A stretch of 64,000 bases of DNA from an uncultured Muribaculaceae bacterium (GTDB lineage: Bacteria; Bacteroidota; Bacteroidia; Bacteroidales; Muribaculaceae). Below the pieces are notes generated by a model. The model was not told the DNA's origin and searched no databases. It saw nothing but the letters and a program-made list of their open reading frames with translations. The first letter of the stretch is position 1. Every line of letters begins with the position of its first letter. Below, piece after piece: positions 28,543 to 36,625 of the stretch. Position numbers and translations under genes: made by a program. The DNA lies in the NCBI GenBank assembly GCA_910585275.1, contig CAJUCW010000016.1, forward strand, positions 1-64,000, in the 5' to 3' direction.

Positions 28543-29155
28543 CTCAGTGCGCATCCATGTTAAGAGCTGTGCGGCCATTCAATCCGTAACATATATATCC
28601 GTATTTACGTTCCTTCACCGGTTACGCGCACTGATGTAAAAGACGTTATTCCATCTTGACGCGGAAAGTAACTTGATAGAAAATAAAAAAGGCATTGTAG
28701 AAATTTCAATTTCACACCCATTGAAAATCAGACTATTATAATCATTATTGTAGAAATTTGTGAAGAATTGATAGAAAATTAGAAAGAATTAACATAGTTT
28801 TTCAATCCTTTTACCGCTTCTGATTAGTCATGGGAATACGACAAATCATAACTTTTGATACGCTTCCCACAATACCCAAAATTCACTTTACACAATTTGT
28901 TTTAAACCTGGAATCGTAATCCATAACTCTACATATCTTAAAGTATACAATACGACTATTAAATGCTTATTTTACAACATTTAATTGAATTGACACATTC
29001 CATGACGGACTTTGGAGGAGCCTTTTGTAATTTTGCCCTCACATTAGTTCCTTATTAGTTGTGCTATTAAATGTAGGGACATGCCTCCGGCATGTTTGAT
29101 TATTCAAATCTGAACGCACCAATCTTTATGCATTATCTATAATTTATAAAATATT
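28543..29155. other. A+T-rich spacer without genes
   Basis: Contains two similar stretches with TTGTAGAAATTT (28696 and 28747) and GATAGAAAAT, a -7-like TAATTTTG at 29028-29035 without a matching -33 box, and a dispersed palindromic repeat at 29072-29100. Nothing else is recognised. It marks the left edge of the A+T-rich block 28600-31100. Confidence 0.6.
29072..29100 (+). repeat. Dispersed palindromic repeat copy
   Basis: TGTAGGGACATGCCTCCGGC followed by ATGTTTGAT, the reference form of the family, 55 bases ahead of the next start codon. Confidence 0.9.
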
Positions 29156-29917
29156 ATGAAACGTATAACCTTTTTTGTCGTCGGCTTACTTGTAGCCTTG
29201 TTCCCTTTTATGGCGTTGGCTAAATACAAGAATTATTATTCCTATTTCAAGGATAATGATATCACCATAAATCCTCCCGAAGAAGGGTTCCATGAAGTGG
29301 ACAGTATAGGATTTATATGCTTGTTCGTTAATCCGCAATTTATGTTCAAGGAAGAGAACATGGAGAAATTATATAAAGTGTCGATACATCCGGCTATTTT
29401 CGAATCCGAATCAAGCGACGCTCTGCTTTTGTATCCATGTTTAGAACTTTTGGACTATAGCGATTTGCCGCAAAATGAGTTGAAAGTGGTAGCTGAAGAC
29501 GAAAACTTCGATACAAGCGACCGTATTCGTAAAATATTTGGCAAGGATATGTCACAATATTGCAATGCCGATACCGCATACGTATATAGTTTTGATCTAA
29601 GGGAACCTTTCAGAGGTAAGTTCACACATTGTATTGGCATAGTCCTGAGGAAATATGCCCATGATGGAATGGCAATGAAGGTATTGACCACAGACGAAGG
29701 CAAACCAAACGCCGAGAAATATATGCGAACGCTTCTTAACAGCATCAAGTATGGCAATGAAGTGACGGAAAAAGGTCTTTTTTTAGAGAAAAATGCCATT
29801 GAAATTCAAGAAGACATTAAAAAAAATCCTCCACGAATTGACCCTAATTATATTCGCCTTCAAAACAAGAATTGGATTGAAATATTAGAGCTCCAGCGCC
29901 AAGGAAAGAGTATCTGA
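29156..29917 (+). CDS. Secreted protein of unknown function
   Basis: A 253-residue protein with a good signal peptide (ITFFVVGLLVALFPFMALA). The mature part is mixed alpha/beta and polar, with several Cys (ICLFVNP, LYPCLELLD, QYCNADT, THCIGIV) and a Lys/Asn-rich C-terminus. The family is not recognised. G+C content is low compared with flanking core genes, which suggests acquisition. It is closed by a strong hairpin at 29924-29970. Confidence 0.7.
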   Translation: MKRITFFVVGLLVALFPFMALAKYKNYYSYFKDNDITINPPEEGFHEVDSIGFICLFVNPQFMFKEENMEKLYKVSIHPAIFESESSDALLLYPCLELLDYSDLPQNELKVVAEDENFDTSDRIRKIFGKDMSQYCNADTAYVYSFDLREPFRGKFTHCIGIVLRKYAHDGMAMKVLTTDEGKPNAEKYMRTLLNSIKYGNEVTEKGLFLEKNAIEIQEDIKKNPPRIDPNYIRLQNKNWIEILELQRQGKSI

Positions 29918-29923
29918 CGTGTC

Positions 29924-29970
29924 GGTGGATTGCATATTCATTCTATTTTAAAGTGAATATGCAATCCACC
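29924..29970 (+). terminator. Hairpin terminator
   Basis: A perfect 17-bp stem (GGTGGATTGCATATTCA with its complement) and 13-base loop, seven bases after the stop at 29917, followed by TATTTATT. Confidence 0.8.
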
Positions 29971-30001
29971 TATTTATTGAATCCAATTAATCATTACTAA
30001 A

Positions 30002-31105
30002 ATGTTAAAACAAGGCATTTTATATAATTATTCTAAACTTCGATTTCCTTCGATGGAACATTTCCTCCTGCTTGGGATATGCGCCGTGGCGGTATTCGGT
30101 TGGTCAGACTCAATGAATAGCCGTCTTATTTTGGCGAAGCAATACTATACCTTGTCGGCATTATCTGCGGCGGCTTTAATCTTTGCCATAAAGTTCTTTA
30201 GAACAGGAATATTAAAAATAGATTTCTCTACCGTAGCCTGGATTTTTACAATAATATGTACGGCAGAAGCAATTTATGCGATTGGACAGTGGGTTGGATT
30301 GGCAAATTCCGATGTTATTTACAAAGTAGCCGGTCATTTCGACAATCCTGCAGGTTTGGCATCATGTTTGTGCGTAGGAATGCCGTTTGTTATCTACCTA
30401 TATGATAAAGGAAATTCGAAAGCATTTCTTTTATGCGGCATTACGCTATTATGTGCCGTGATTCTGGCTAAATCGAGAACAGCCATAATTGCCGTCGTAA
30501 TATTACTAACCAACTATACGCTTGGAAAGACAGGAATTATAGCCATTGTCAAAGACACCATCAAAATGACAAAACTCAGTAAACGAAGGTGGAGTATCGT
30601 CATATTTATCGGGGCTGCCTACAGTTTATGGTTATCAGTACAAAAAATTGAAATGCAATATAAATGGAAAAATGCATATAAAAACCACGACATCACGGCA
30701 TATCAATATATAGAGCCATATCTTGATGAAGATATTTTCTTTCTATACAATTATGCAGTAGAACTATTAGACAAAGGATTAACCGATAAGAGCTTGAACG
30801 TGGCTTTGAAATGCGACAAATTACTTGCCAACTATGACCTCGAATTGCTGTTGGGCGACATATATGCCATTAAAGGAGATATAGAACAGGCAGAACTACA
30901 TTATTACCGAGCCGCCTCTATGTGTCCGTGCAGATATATGCCGTATAACCAACTATATGATCTCTATATAGCCAACGGATATAACGAAAAAGGCCTGTCA
31001 ATAGCCAGAAAAGTTATTGACAAGCCGATTAAAGTGCGTTCGCGGCCAGTAATGCAAATACGTTTTAAAATGAAGAAAGCATTAGGACTGACCGAAGACG
31101 CATGA
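30002..31105 (+). CDS. O-antigen-ligase-like membrane protein with TPR tail, internally shortened
   Basis: A 367-residue protein with about seven hydrophobic helices (residues 15-215) and a C-terminal TPR-like region (YNYAVELLDKG ... LLLGDIYAIKGDIEQAELHYYRAASMCP). The segment GHFDNPAGLASCLCVGMPFV and AKSRTAIIAV match the Wzy/WaaL family, where the next block is normally a large periplasmic loop with a GR-x-x-W-type motif and several more helices. Here that block is absent: the helix SIVIFIGAAYSLWLS runs directly into the TPR part. An in-frame internal deletion is the simplest reading, so ligase activity is doubtful. Low G+C. Confidence 0.6.
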   Translation: MLKQGILYNYSKLRFPSMEHFLLLGICAVAVFGWSDSMNSRLILAKQYYTLSALSAAALIFAIKFFRTGILKIDFSTVAWIFTIICTAEAIYAIGQWVGLANSDVIYKVAGHFDNPAGLASCLCVGMPFVIYLYDKGNSKAFLLCGITLLCAVILAKSRTAIIAVVILLTNYTLGKTGIIAIVKDTIKMTKLSKRRWSIVIFIGAAYSLWLSVQKIEMQYKWKNAYKNHDITAYQYIEPYLDEDIFFLYNYAVELLDKGLTDKSLNVALKCDKLLANYDLELLLGDIYAIKGDIEQAELHYYRAASMCPCRYMPYNQLYDLYIANGYNEKGLSIARKVIDKPIKVRSRPVMQIRFKMKKALGLTEDA

Positions 31106-31133
31106 AACAATCAAATAGAATCAAAACATAACA

Positions 31134-32735
31134 TCAGAATCCTTTCCAGCGGTCGCGCCAGTAGGAGTTGCCGAGCTCGTCCCAACGGACTATGGTGGCA
31201 CCGAAGAAGTCGCGTGTGTAGTCGGTCAGCAGCTGTGCCGCTTCCTCTTCGTTGCCGGAATCAAGCAACCTCTTATATTCGCTCTCCAAAGCCGGAAGCT
31301 CGCGCTTCCCTTTCTTCAGGAAATGGTCGCGTGCCGGCTCAAGGGTCTTGCGCGCGTCGCCCCATCTCACGGTGGCAAGCTTGTTGGCTTTACGATAGTG
31401 CCAGAGGGCGGCATCGTCGCGGGTGCGGTGCTGTCCGCACACCTTCAGCATAGCCGGGAGATCGGTTGTGCCGGCAAAGACAGGGAAACGCGGCGACTGC
31501 CCCGGGTTGTCGAGACATATCCATGCCACTCCCCCTACGCCGTCGGGAAGCCAGTCGCGACATTGTATGATGGTGGAATAAGCACACCATGGTACGCTTA
31601 CGGTGCGTATATTGTGCATCACGCTGTCGCCCAAAGCCTCATACACAGCAATCTCGTCAGGCTGCATCCACGGGTTGGCTACGGGGCTCACGACGCTGTC
31701 GGGCACCTCGTCACCGTCTCCCTCTTTCTTTTTACCATTCTTCACCTTCAGACGCCCGCTAAGGTTCATGGCGGTGCCTTCGTAATAAGAACCGAGAAGA
31801 CGCGCCATGTCTTCCACCGAAACCTTCTTTTCCGGCTTCACGCTCAAAGGAAGCTCCTCCATCCCGTCGTTTAACCCGGCATTGGGGGCAAGCTGCTGCA
31901 TTATGAAAAGTTCGCGCACGCTGTAGTTCTTCGGCTCCTTCATGTAGTTGCCCTTGCTGTAGGCTTTCCAGAAAGAGAACTCTCCCTTACCGTCCCAAAG
32001 ACCCATTTTCTTCGCCACATCCTTCACATTGTCGGAGGCCATGTAGTTCTCTTTGTCATTGAGGTCGAGTCTGCCGATGCGGCTCACGTTGGCCGAGACG
32101 GCTATGTGGTCGTCGGGGATACGCACTGCCGCCCATACACCCCCTTTCTTTTTCGGTCCTTCACCCTGCACCTCGAAAATCCATACCTCCTTCGGGTCGG
32201 CTATGGTGAGACATTCACCTCCGTCGCCATATCCGTATTCCTTTATAAGTTTACCCATAAGCGTTATGGCCTCGCGGGCGGTGGAGCAACGTTCGAGAAC
32301 TATCCTCTGGAGTTCCTCAATCATGAACATCCCTTCCTTGTTGACCATCGTGTCAAGTCCGGAATAAGTGGTCTCGCCGATGGCAAGCTGTTTTTCGTTG
32401 AGGCAGGGATAGGCGGTGTCGAGGAAACGATAGGTGTGGCGAGCCTGGGGAATCTTCCCTTTCTCTTTCATGCCGTCGAGGCTCCCCGGATATTCGGTGT
32501 GCATCCTCCCCTCATATACGCTCATGACGGTATCGCGCGAATAATCCTTGGGAGCTACTGATTCCATCCACGTGCGATACCAGGAATCGCACGTGTGGCT
32601 CGTCATCACCGACCCGTCGGCCGATGCATTCTTTCCCACCATTATACTCGTGCATGCATCAGCCGGCGTTTGTGCAGCCGACGGCATTGCGAAAACGATT
32701 GCTGCTACAGCAACTATGTCTCTAATCTTTATCAT
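31134..32735 (-). CDS. Secreted C69-family dipeptidase
   Basis: An Ntn-hydrolase dipeptidase of 533 residues. A signal peptide (IVAVAAIVFAMPSAAQ) is followed by ADACTSIMVGKNASADGSVM, whose Cys28 would become the N-terminal nucleophile after processing, as in peptidase family C69 (PepD). Further family segments are GMFMIEELQRIVLERCSTAREAI and LTIADPKEVWIFEVQGEGP. It probably hydrolyses dipeptides in the periplasm. It is last in a minus-strand group with the methyltransferase and nadA; the 21-base gap to the SpoU gene suggests cotranscription. Confidence 0.92.
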   Translation of the reverse strand: MIKIRDIVAVAAIVFAMPSAAQTPADACTSIMVGKNASADGSVMTSHTCDSWYRTWMESVAPKDYSRDTVMSVYEGRMHTEYPGSLDGMKEKGKIPQARHTYRFLDTAYPCLNEKQLAIGETTYSGLDTMVNKEGMFMIEELQRIVLERCSTAREAITLMGKLIKEYGYGDGGECLTIADPKEVWIFEVQGEGPKKKGGVWAAVRIPDDHIAVSANVSRIGRLDLNDKENYMASDNVKDVAKKMGLWDGKGEFSFWKAYSKGNYMKEPKNYSVRELFIMQQLAPNAGLNDGMEELPLSVKPEKKVSVEDMARLLGSYYEGTAMNLSGRLKVKNGKKKEGDGDEVPDSVVSPVANPWMQPDEIAVYEALGDSVMHNIRTVSVPWCAYSTIIQCRDWLPDGVGGVAWICLDNPGQSPRFPVFAGTTDLPAMLKVCGQHRTRDDAALWHYRKANKLATVRWGDARKTLEPARDHFLKKGKRELPALESEYKRLLDSGNEEEAAQLLTDYTRDFFGATIVRWDELGNSYWRDRWKGF

Positions 32736-32756
32736 GGTTGTTACGGTTAATTGTTA

Positions 32757-33290
32757 TCAAAGCCATCCCCCGCATATTTGCCAGAGGGCAATCCCCGCGC
32801 TCACCGACACGTTGAGCGAATGTTTCACCCCCGCCTGCGGAATTTCGAGCACCACGTCGGCAATATCCACTATACGCTGGTCAACGCCTTTCACTTCGTT
32901 GCCCACCACAAGCATATACCTCTCCCCTTCTTCCGGAACAAAATTCTGCAACGGCACACTGTCGTGGGCCTGTTCGAGCACGCATACTTTCCACCCCTCC
33001 CCTTTCATACGCTCCGCCTCTTTAAAGGCATCTTCCACATGCCGCCATTCAACGCTCTCTTCGGCGCCGAGGGCGGTCTTGGAAATTTCCGGATGCGGGG
33101 GACACCCGGTGATGCCGGCCATCACCACCTCCGAAAGCAGGAATGCGTCGGCGGTGCGAAGAATCGCCCCTACATTATACATGGACCGGACATTGTCGGC
33201 CATCAGCGATACAGGGAGTTTCTTCTTCTCCCTGTATTCGCGGAGGCTACAGTTGGTCAGTTCGAATATATCCTTTTTCTTATGTTGCAT
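32757..33290 (-). CDS. SpoU/TrmH-family RNA 2'-O-methyltransferase
   Basis: A 177-residue SPOUT methyltransferase. The three knot motifs are DNVRSMYNVGAILRTADAF (motif 1 with catalytic Arg), YMLVVGNEVKGVD (motif 2) and EIPQAGVKHSLNVSVSAGIALW (motif 3). It methylates a ribose in tRNA or rRNA; the target is not readable from the sequence. It lacks an N-terminal RNA-binding extension, as is usual for the short Bacteroidetes form. Confidence 0.92.
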   Translation of the reverse strand: MQHKKKDIFELTNCSLREYREKKKLPVSLMADNVRSMYNVGAILRTADAFLLSEVVMAGITGCPPHPEISKTALGAEESVEWRHVEDAFKEAERMKGEGWKVCVLEQAHDSVPLQNFVPEEGERYMLVVGNEVKGVDQRIVDIADVVLEIPQAGVKHSLNVSVSAGIALWQICGGWL

Positions 33291-33329
33291 TTTATCCTCC
33301 GATTATGCATTATGGATTATGCATTTCCT

Positions 33330-34280
33330 TTATGACATCTCAAGCATCCTCTCTATGGGTCGGAGGGCCTTTTCGGCAATTTCGGGATCGACGTTGATTT
33401 CCGGTCGGCCGTCGCGCAACGCCTCATAGACTTTCCTGAGCGTGTTGAGCTTCATATATTCGCATTGGTTGCACTGGCATTCCGAATCTTCGGCGGGGGC
33501 GGCAAGGAATTTCTTGTGCGGGCATTTGTTGCGCATCTCGAAGAGGATGCCGCTTTCGGTCACAACTATATATTCCGGTGCGTTGTCTTTCTCCGCGAAG
33601 TCGAGGAGCGCGGCGGTGGAACCCACCTTGTCGGCTATGAGCTGCAGAGGGCGACGGCATTCGGGATGCACGAGCACTTTCGCCTCGGGATGCTCCTTCT
33701 TCATCTCAGCAATCTTCTCGATGGAGAATCGGTCATGCACATGGCAGGCGCCGTTCCATAGGAGCATGTCGCGTCCGGTCACACTGTTGATATATTCCCC
33801 GAGGTTACGGTCGGGACCGAATATTATCTTTTCGTCGGCGGGAAGTTTATCCACTATGTTGCGTGCGTTGCCGGAGGTAACTACAATGTCGGTGTGTGCC
33901 TTGACGGCGGCGGAAGTGTTGACGTAGCTTATCACCGTGTAGCCCGGATGCTCCTTCACGAATTTCTCGAACTCCACCGGGTCGCAGCTGTCGGCCAGAG
34001 AGCAGCCGGCCTCCGTGTCGGGAATCAGCACTGTCTTATCGGGGCAAAGAATCTTGGCTGTCTCGCCCATGAAATGCACGCCACACATCACTATGACGTC
34101 GGCATCTGTTTTGGCGGCCTGGCGGGCGAGGGCAAGCGAGTCGCCGATGAAGTCTGCTATTTCCTGGATTTCGTCGCGCTGATAATAATGCGCCATTATG
34201 AGTGCGTTCTTCTCCTTCTTGAGACGTGATATTTCCTCTCGTAGCCGATCTGCGGAGGTGACGGCGGGGGTCGATTCCAT
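33330..34280 (-). CDS. nadA: Quinolinate synthase
   Basis: Condenses iminoaspartate (from NadB, 2517-4088) with dihydroxyacetone phosphate to quinolinate. The 316-residue protein has the three cluster Cys of NadA: MCGVHFMGETAKIL, HSEC-type VHPECRRPLQ, and the C-terminal CQCNQCEYMKL. Other motifs are MAHYYQRDEIQEIADFIGDSL and SYVNTSAAVKAHTD. A [4Fe-4S] enzyme, oxygen-sensitive, fitting an anaerobe. nadA and nadB are far apart here rather than in one operon, and nadC is not in the window. Confidence 0.97.
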   Translation of the reverse strand: MESTPAVTSADRLREEISRLKKEKNALIMAHYYQRDEIQEIADFIGDSLALARQAAKTDADVIVMCGVHFMGETAKILCPDKTVLIPDTEAGCSLADSCDPVEFEKFVKEHPGYTVISYVNTSAAVKAHTDIVVTSGNARNIVDKLPADEKIIFGPDRNLGEYINSVTGRDMLLWNGACHVHDRFSIEKIAEMKKEHPEAKVLVHPECRRPLQLIADKVGSTAALLDFAEKDNAPEYIVVTESGILFEMRNKCPHKKFLAAPAEDSECQCNQCEYMKLNTLRKVYEALRDGRPEINVDPEIAEKALRPIERMLEMS

Positions 34281-34423
34281 TTTTGTTATTTATTTAATAA
34301 AAATTTAAAACTTAATAAAAATTTAAACAACAACAACAAAGGATGTCAATAACCACTAATAACTTTCCGCTCTAAAATTTGGAAATATGGGTTATTGAAC
34401 TTTATGTCGGTTTTATTGTCGGG

Positions 34424-34729
34424 TTATCTACAGGTGCTTTTCTTGATTATCAGCAAAGTGCAGACGTTATTTACACCATGTAGATAATTGCAAAGTTAAT
34501 AATTTTTTGCGATTATAGGTGTTGAAAGCTGTAGAAAACCCCGCCTTTTCCTGTAGATTATTTGGTCAACAACTATCGATAACATGATGCTTGTTTTTCC
34601 AATCATACATAAAGACCAAGTTCTCAATGTCTTTTTATAAATTGCAAGGAATATGGAATTTAGTTATAAAGCTGTTTTCAACGTGATTTCTACCGCTTTT
34701 TAACCAGTTTTTTACAACTTATCTACAGG
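34424..34729. other. Cluster of DnaA-box-like sites (possible replication origin)
   Basis: TTATCTACA occurs exactly at 34424-34432 and 34719-34727, and as its complement at 34479-34487. Near matches lie at 34467 (TTATTTACA), 34530 (complement of TTTTCTACA) and 34552 (complement of TAATCTACA). The 9-mer is one base from the E. coli consensus TTATCCACA. The surrounding DNA is A+T-rich. An origin is an inference; no dnaA gene is nearby. Confidence 0.4.
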
Positions 34730-34762
34730 TTATTGACAGGTTAGGTGAGCCATATTATGAAT

Positions 34763-34812
34763 AAGACCATAGTCCCATAGAACCATATTATAAATAAGAC
34801 ATAGTCCCATAG
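34763..34812 (-). repeat. Inverted arms of the 29-bp array
   Basis: AAGACCATAGTCCCATAG (34763-34780) and the shortened AAGACATAGTCCCATAG (34796-34812) are the complement of the core CTATGGGACTATGGTCTT of the array at 34817-34903. Confidence 0.8.
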
Positions 34813-34816
34813 ATTT

Positions 34817-34903
34817 AAACTATGGAACTATGGACCTCTGGTCTTAAACTATGGAACTATGGGACTATGGTCTTAAACTATGCAGCTATGGAATTATGGT
34901 CTT
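34817..34903 (+). repeat. 29-bp tandem repeat, three copies
   Basis: Three contiguous 29-base units at 34817-34845, 34846-34874 and 34875-34903. All start AAACTATG and end TGGTCTT, with a few substitutions. Together with the inverted arms just upstream they could fold into a large cruciform. Iteron-like in form; adjacent to the DnaA-box-like cluster. Confidence 0.9.
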
Positions 34904-34913
34904 AAAAGATGAA

Positions 34914-34949
34914 AGCGGGGACACCGGAATATGATTCCGAGGTCCCCGC
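34914..34949. terminator. G+C-rich hairpin 1 of the stack
   Basis: GCGGGGACACCGGAAT pairs with ATTCCGAGGTCCCCGC around ATG, with two mismatches. It could end transcripts coming from either side; no long T run follows. Confidence 0.5.
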
Positions 34950-34990
34950 AACATCAAGGTTACGAAAAGGTGATTTCCTTTTTTATGTGT

Positions 34991-35015
34991 GGCGCCGCCC
35001 CTTGACTGCGGCGCC
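34991..35015. other. Hairpin 2 of the stack
   Basis: GGCGCCGC and GCGGCGCC form a perfect 8-bp stem with a 9-base loop. A nested pair follows at about 35058-35117, where AGCTCCG and CGGAGCT enclose GTGGAG-GTATTTT-CTCCAC. Confidence 0.55.
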
Positions 35016-35194
35016 GGTTGCAAGTTTCGATTTTATAGCACAGATATCATATAAAAGCTCCGGCAACTGTGGAGGTATTTTCTCCACACCTTACTACCGC
35101 CTCAGCAGTCGGAGCTCTTCTATTCGTTTTGTAAGTATAACCTTTCAGGGAGTAACGAGGTTCATTTCATTCCCTTTTTTAACTTTTGGATATA

Positions 35195-35239
35195 ATACAG
35201 ACGGCGCGCCTATTATAGTTATAGGCGCACCGTCTGTAT
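35195..35239 (-). terminator. Long hairpin downstream of the 2-oxoacid oxidoreductase operon
   Basis: Nineteen-base arms (ATACAGACGGCGCGCCTAT and its complement) with one mismatch and a 7-base loop. It lies 37 bases past the end of the minus-strand operon, after a palindromic repeat copy, and probably terminates it. Confidence 0.7.
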
Positions 35240-35240
35240 C

Positions 35241-35268
35241 ATCAAACATGCCGGAGGCATGTCCCTAC
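35241..35268 (-). repeat. Dispersed palindromic repeat copy
   Basis: The complement of the reference form, between the operon end at 35276 and the hairpin at 35195-35239. Confidence 0.9.
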
Positions 35269-35275
35269 GCTAAAT

Positions 35276-35812
35276 TCAAATCAGGGTTCTTCCTTTCTCT
35301 ATTGCCTGTTGGTTGAGGGGAAGGAGGTGGTGGTGGCGTTCGGGAATGGACTTTTTCAATCCTTTCATCACGTTTTCCATCGGCAATTTATAGGGCATCG
35401 CTTCAAGAAGGGCCCCCATCACAACCATATTGTAGGCTTTGGAATTGCCGAGTTCCAACGTAGCCTCCATCGCGTTGATGGGGAGAAGCGTAACGTCGGT
35501 GCGTGTGGGGTGCTTGTGTATTCCGTTTGTGTCATACATCAATATTCCGCCCTTTTTTACCCTCGGGGAGAATTTGTCGAGGCTCTGCTGGTTGAGGGCC
35601 ACTACTATGTCGTAGGTGTCGAGCACCGGTGATGAGATTCTCTCGTCGGAAATGATGACGGTGACGTTTGCCGTGCCGCCACGCTGCTCCGGTCCGTAAG
35701 AGGGCATCCAGGTCACCTCCTTGTCGTCCATAAGCCCCGAATAGGCGAGTATTTTCCCCATCGAAAGCACTCCCTGTCCGCCGAATCCGGCTATTATGAT
35801 TTCTTCAGTCAT
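35276..35812 (-). CDS. 2-oxoacid:ferredoxin oxidoreductase, gamma subunit
   Basis: The 178-residue gamma chain of the coenzyme-A-dependent 2-oxoacid oxidoreductase encoded by this four-gene operon. It shows the family start EIIIAGFGGQGVLSMGKILAY and the segment GPEQRGGTANVTVIISDERI. It completes a heterotetramer with the delta (37770), alpha (36626) and beta (35848) chains, all in the same direction. Last gene of the operon, followed by a hairpin. Confidence 0.93.
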   Translation of the reverse strand: MTEEIIIAGFGGQGVLSMGKILAYSGLMDDKEVTWMPSYGPEQRGGTANVTVIISDERISSPVLDTYDIVVALNQQSLDKFSPRVKKGGILMYDTNGIHKHPTRTDVTLLPINAMEATLELGNSKAYNMVVMGALLEAMPYKLPMENVMKGLKKSIPERHHHLLPLNQQAIEKGRTLI

Positions 35813-35847
35813 TGTCTTTTGAGATATTATGAATTGTGCATAATGCG

Positions 35848-36612
35848 TTATGCATTGTCCTTGAGATCACCGAGAGGGTATTTCTCAAACATATGTTGCG
35901 CCATCCATTCGTTGGCGTCGGCGGGGGTCATTTTCCATCCCGAACTGCAGGTGGAAACCACTTCCACCACCGATGTGCCTTTCTTCGCCATGGCATTCTG
36001 GAACGCCTTTTTAAGGGCTGCCTTGGTTTTGCGTACTGCCGCCGGTGTATGCACCGCCTGGCGGGTGACGTAGCAGGTGCCGTCGAGTTCGGCAAGCAAC
36101 TTCGTTATGGCGAGCGGATAGCCGTTGAGGTCGATTCTGCGTCCGTAGGGGGTGGTGGCCGTTTTCTGGCCGATGAGGGTTGTGGGCGCCATCTGTCCGC
36201 CGGTCATGCCGTAGATGGCATTGTTGACGAAGACCATGACGATGTTCTCGCCACGGTTGGCGGCATGGATGGTCTCGGCGGTGCCTATAGCCGCCATGTC
36301 GCCGTCGCCCTGATAGGTGAAGACCACGTTTTCGGGCCAGAGGCGGCTGATGGCAGTGGCCACTGCAGGCGCCCTGCCGTGGGCGGCTTCAACCCAGTCC
36401 ACGTTGACATAATTGTAGGCGAACACCGCGCATCCCACGGGAGAGATTCCAACGGTTTTTTCGGTTATGCCCATCTCGCTTATGACTTCGGAGAGCAGCT
36501 TATGGATTACACCATGGCTGCAGCCGGGACAGTAATGCATATGGACATCGTCGAGGAGCTCGGGCTTGCAATAAACCTTGTTTTCCTCTTTTATAATATC
36601 GTTGACTTCCAT
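35848..36612 (-). CDS. 2-oxoacid:ferredoxin oxidoreductase, beta subunit (TPP-binding)
   Basis: Binds thiamine pyrophosphate and a [4Fe-4S] cluster. Motifs are HYCPGCSHGVIHKLL, the TPP signature GDGDMAAIGTAETIHAANRG with the following VNNAIYGMTGGQMAPTT, and CSSGWKMTPADANEW. I place the start at ATG 36612 (MEVNDIIKE), 14 bases after the alpha stop; an upstream in-frame start at 36654 would overlap the alpha gene. 254 residues. Confidence 0.93.
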   Translation of the reverse strand: MEVNDIIKEENKVYCKPELLDDVHMHYCPGCSHGVIHKLLSEVISEMGITEKTVGISPVGCAVFAYNYVNVDWVEAAHGRAPAVATAISRLWPENVVFTYQGDGDMAAIGTAETIHAANRGENIVMVFVNNAIYGMTGGQMAPTTLIGQKTATTPYGRRIDLNGYPLAITKLLAELDGTCYVTRQAVHTPAAVRKTKAALKKAFQNAMAKKGTSVVEVVSTCSSGWKMTPADANEWMAQHMFEKYPLGDLKDNA

Positions 36613-36625
36613 AAGGAATCTTTTT

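Larger units (their letters stand above)
34281..35275. other. Gene-free kilobase with DnaA-box-like 9-mers, tandem repeats and hairpins
   Basis: No credible gene. The left part (34281-34760) is A+T-rich with repeated TTATCTACA; the middle (34763-34903) is a repeat array; the right part (34914-35239) is a series of strong hairpins. Each is listed separately. A 135-codon frame across the hairpins is non-coding in composition. Confidence 0.7.

Noticed and set aside
34424..34729. Assignment as a proven chromosomal origin
   Set aside because: No dnaA gene, no strand-bias switch visible in gene directions, and skew cannot be measured from a 64-kb window; kept only as a possibility.
34817..34903. 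Possible CRISPR array
   Set aside because: The 29-base units are contiguous with no spacers, and there are no cas genes.
34909..35316. 135-codon plus-strand frame
   Set aside because: It crosses a stack of hairpins and a palindromic repeat and enters the convergent operon; not a credible protein.
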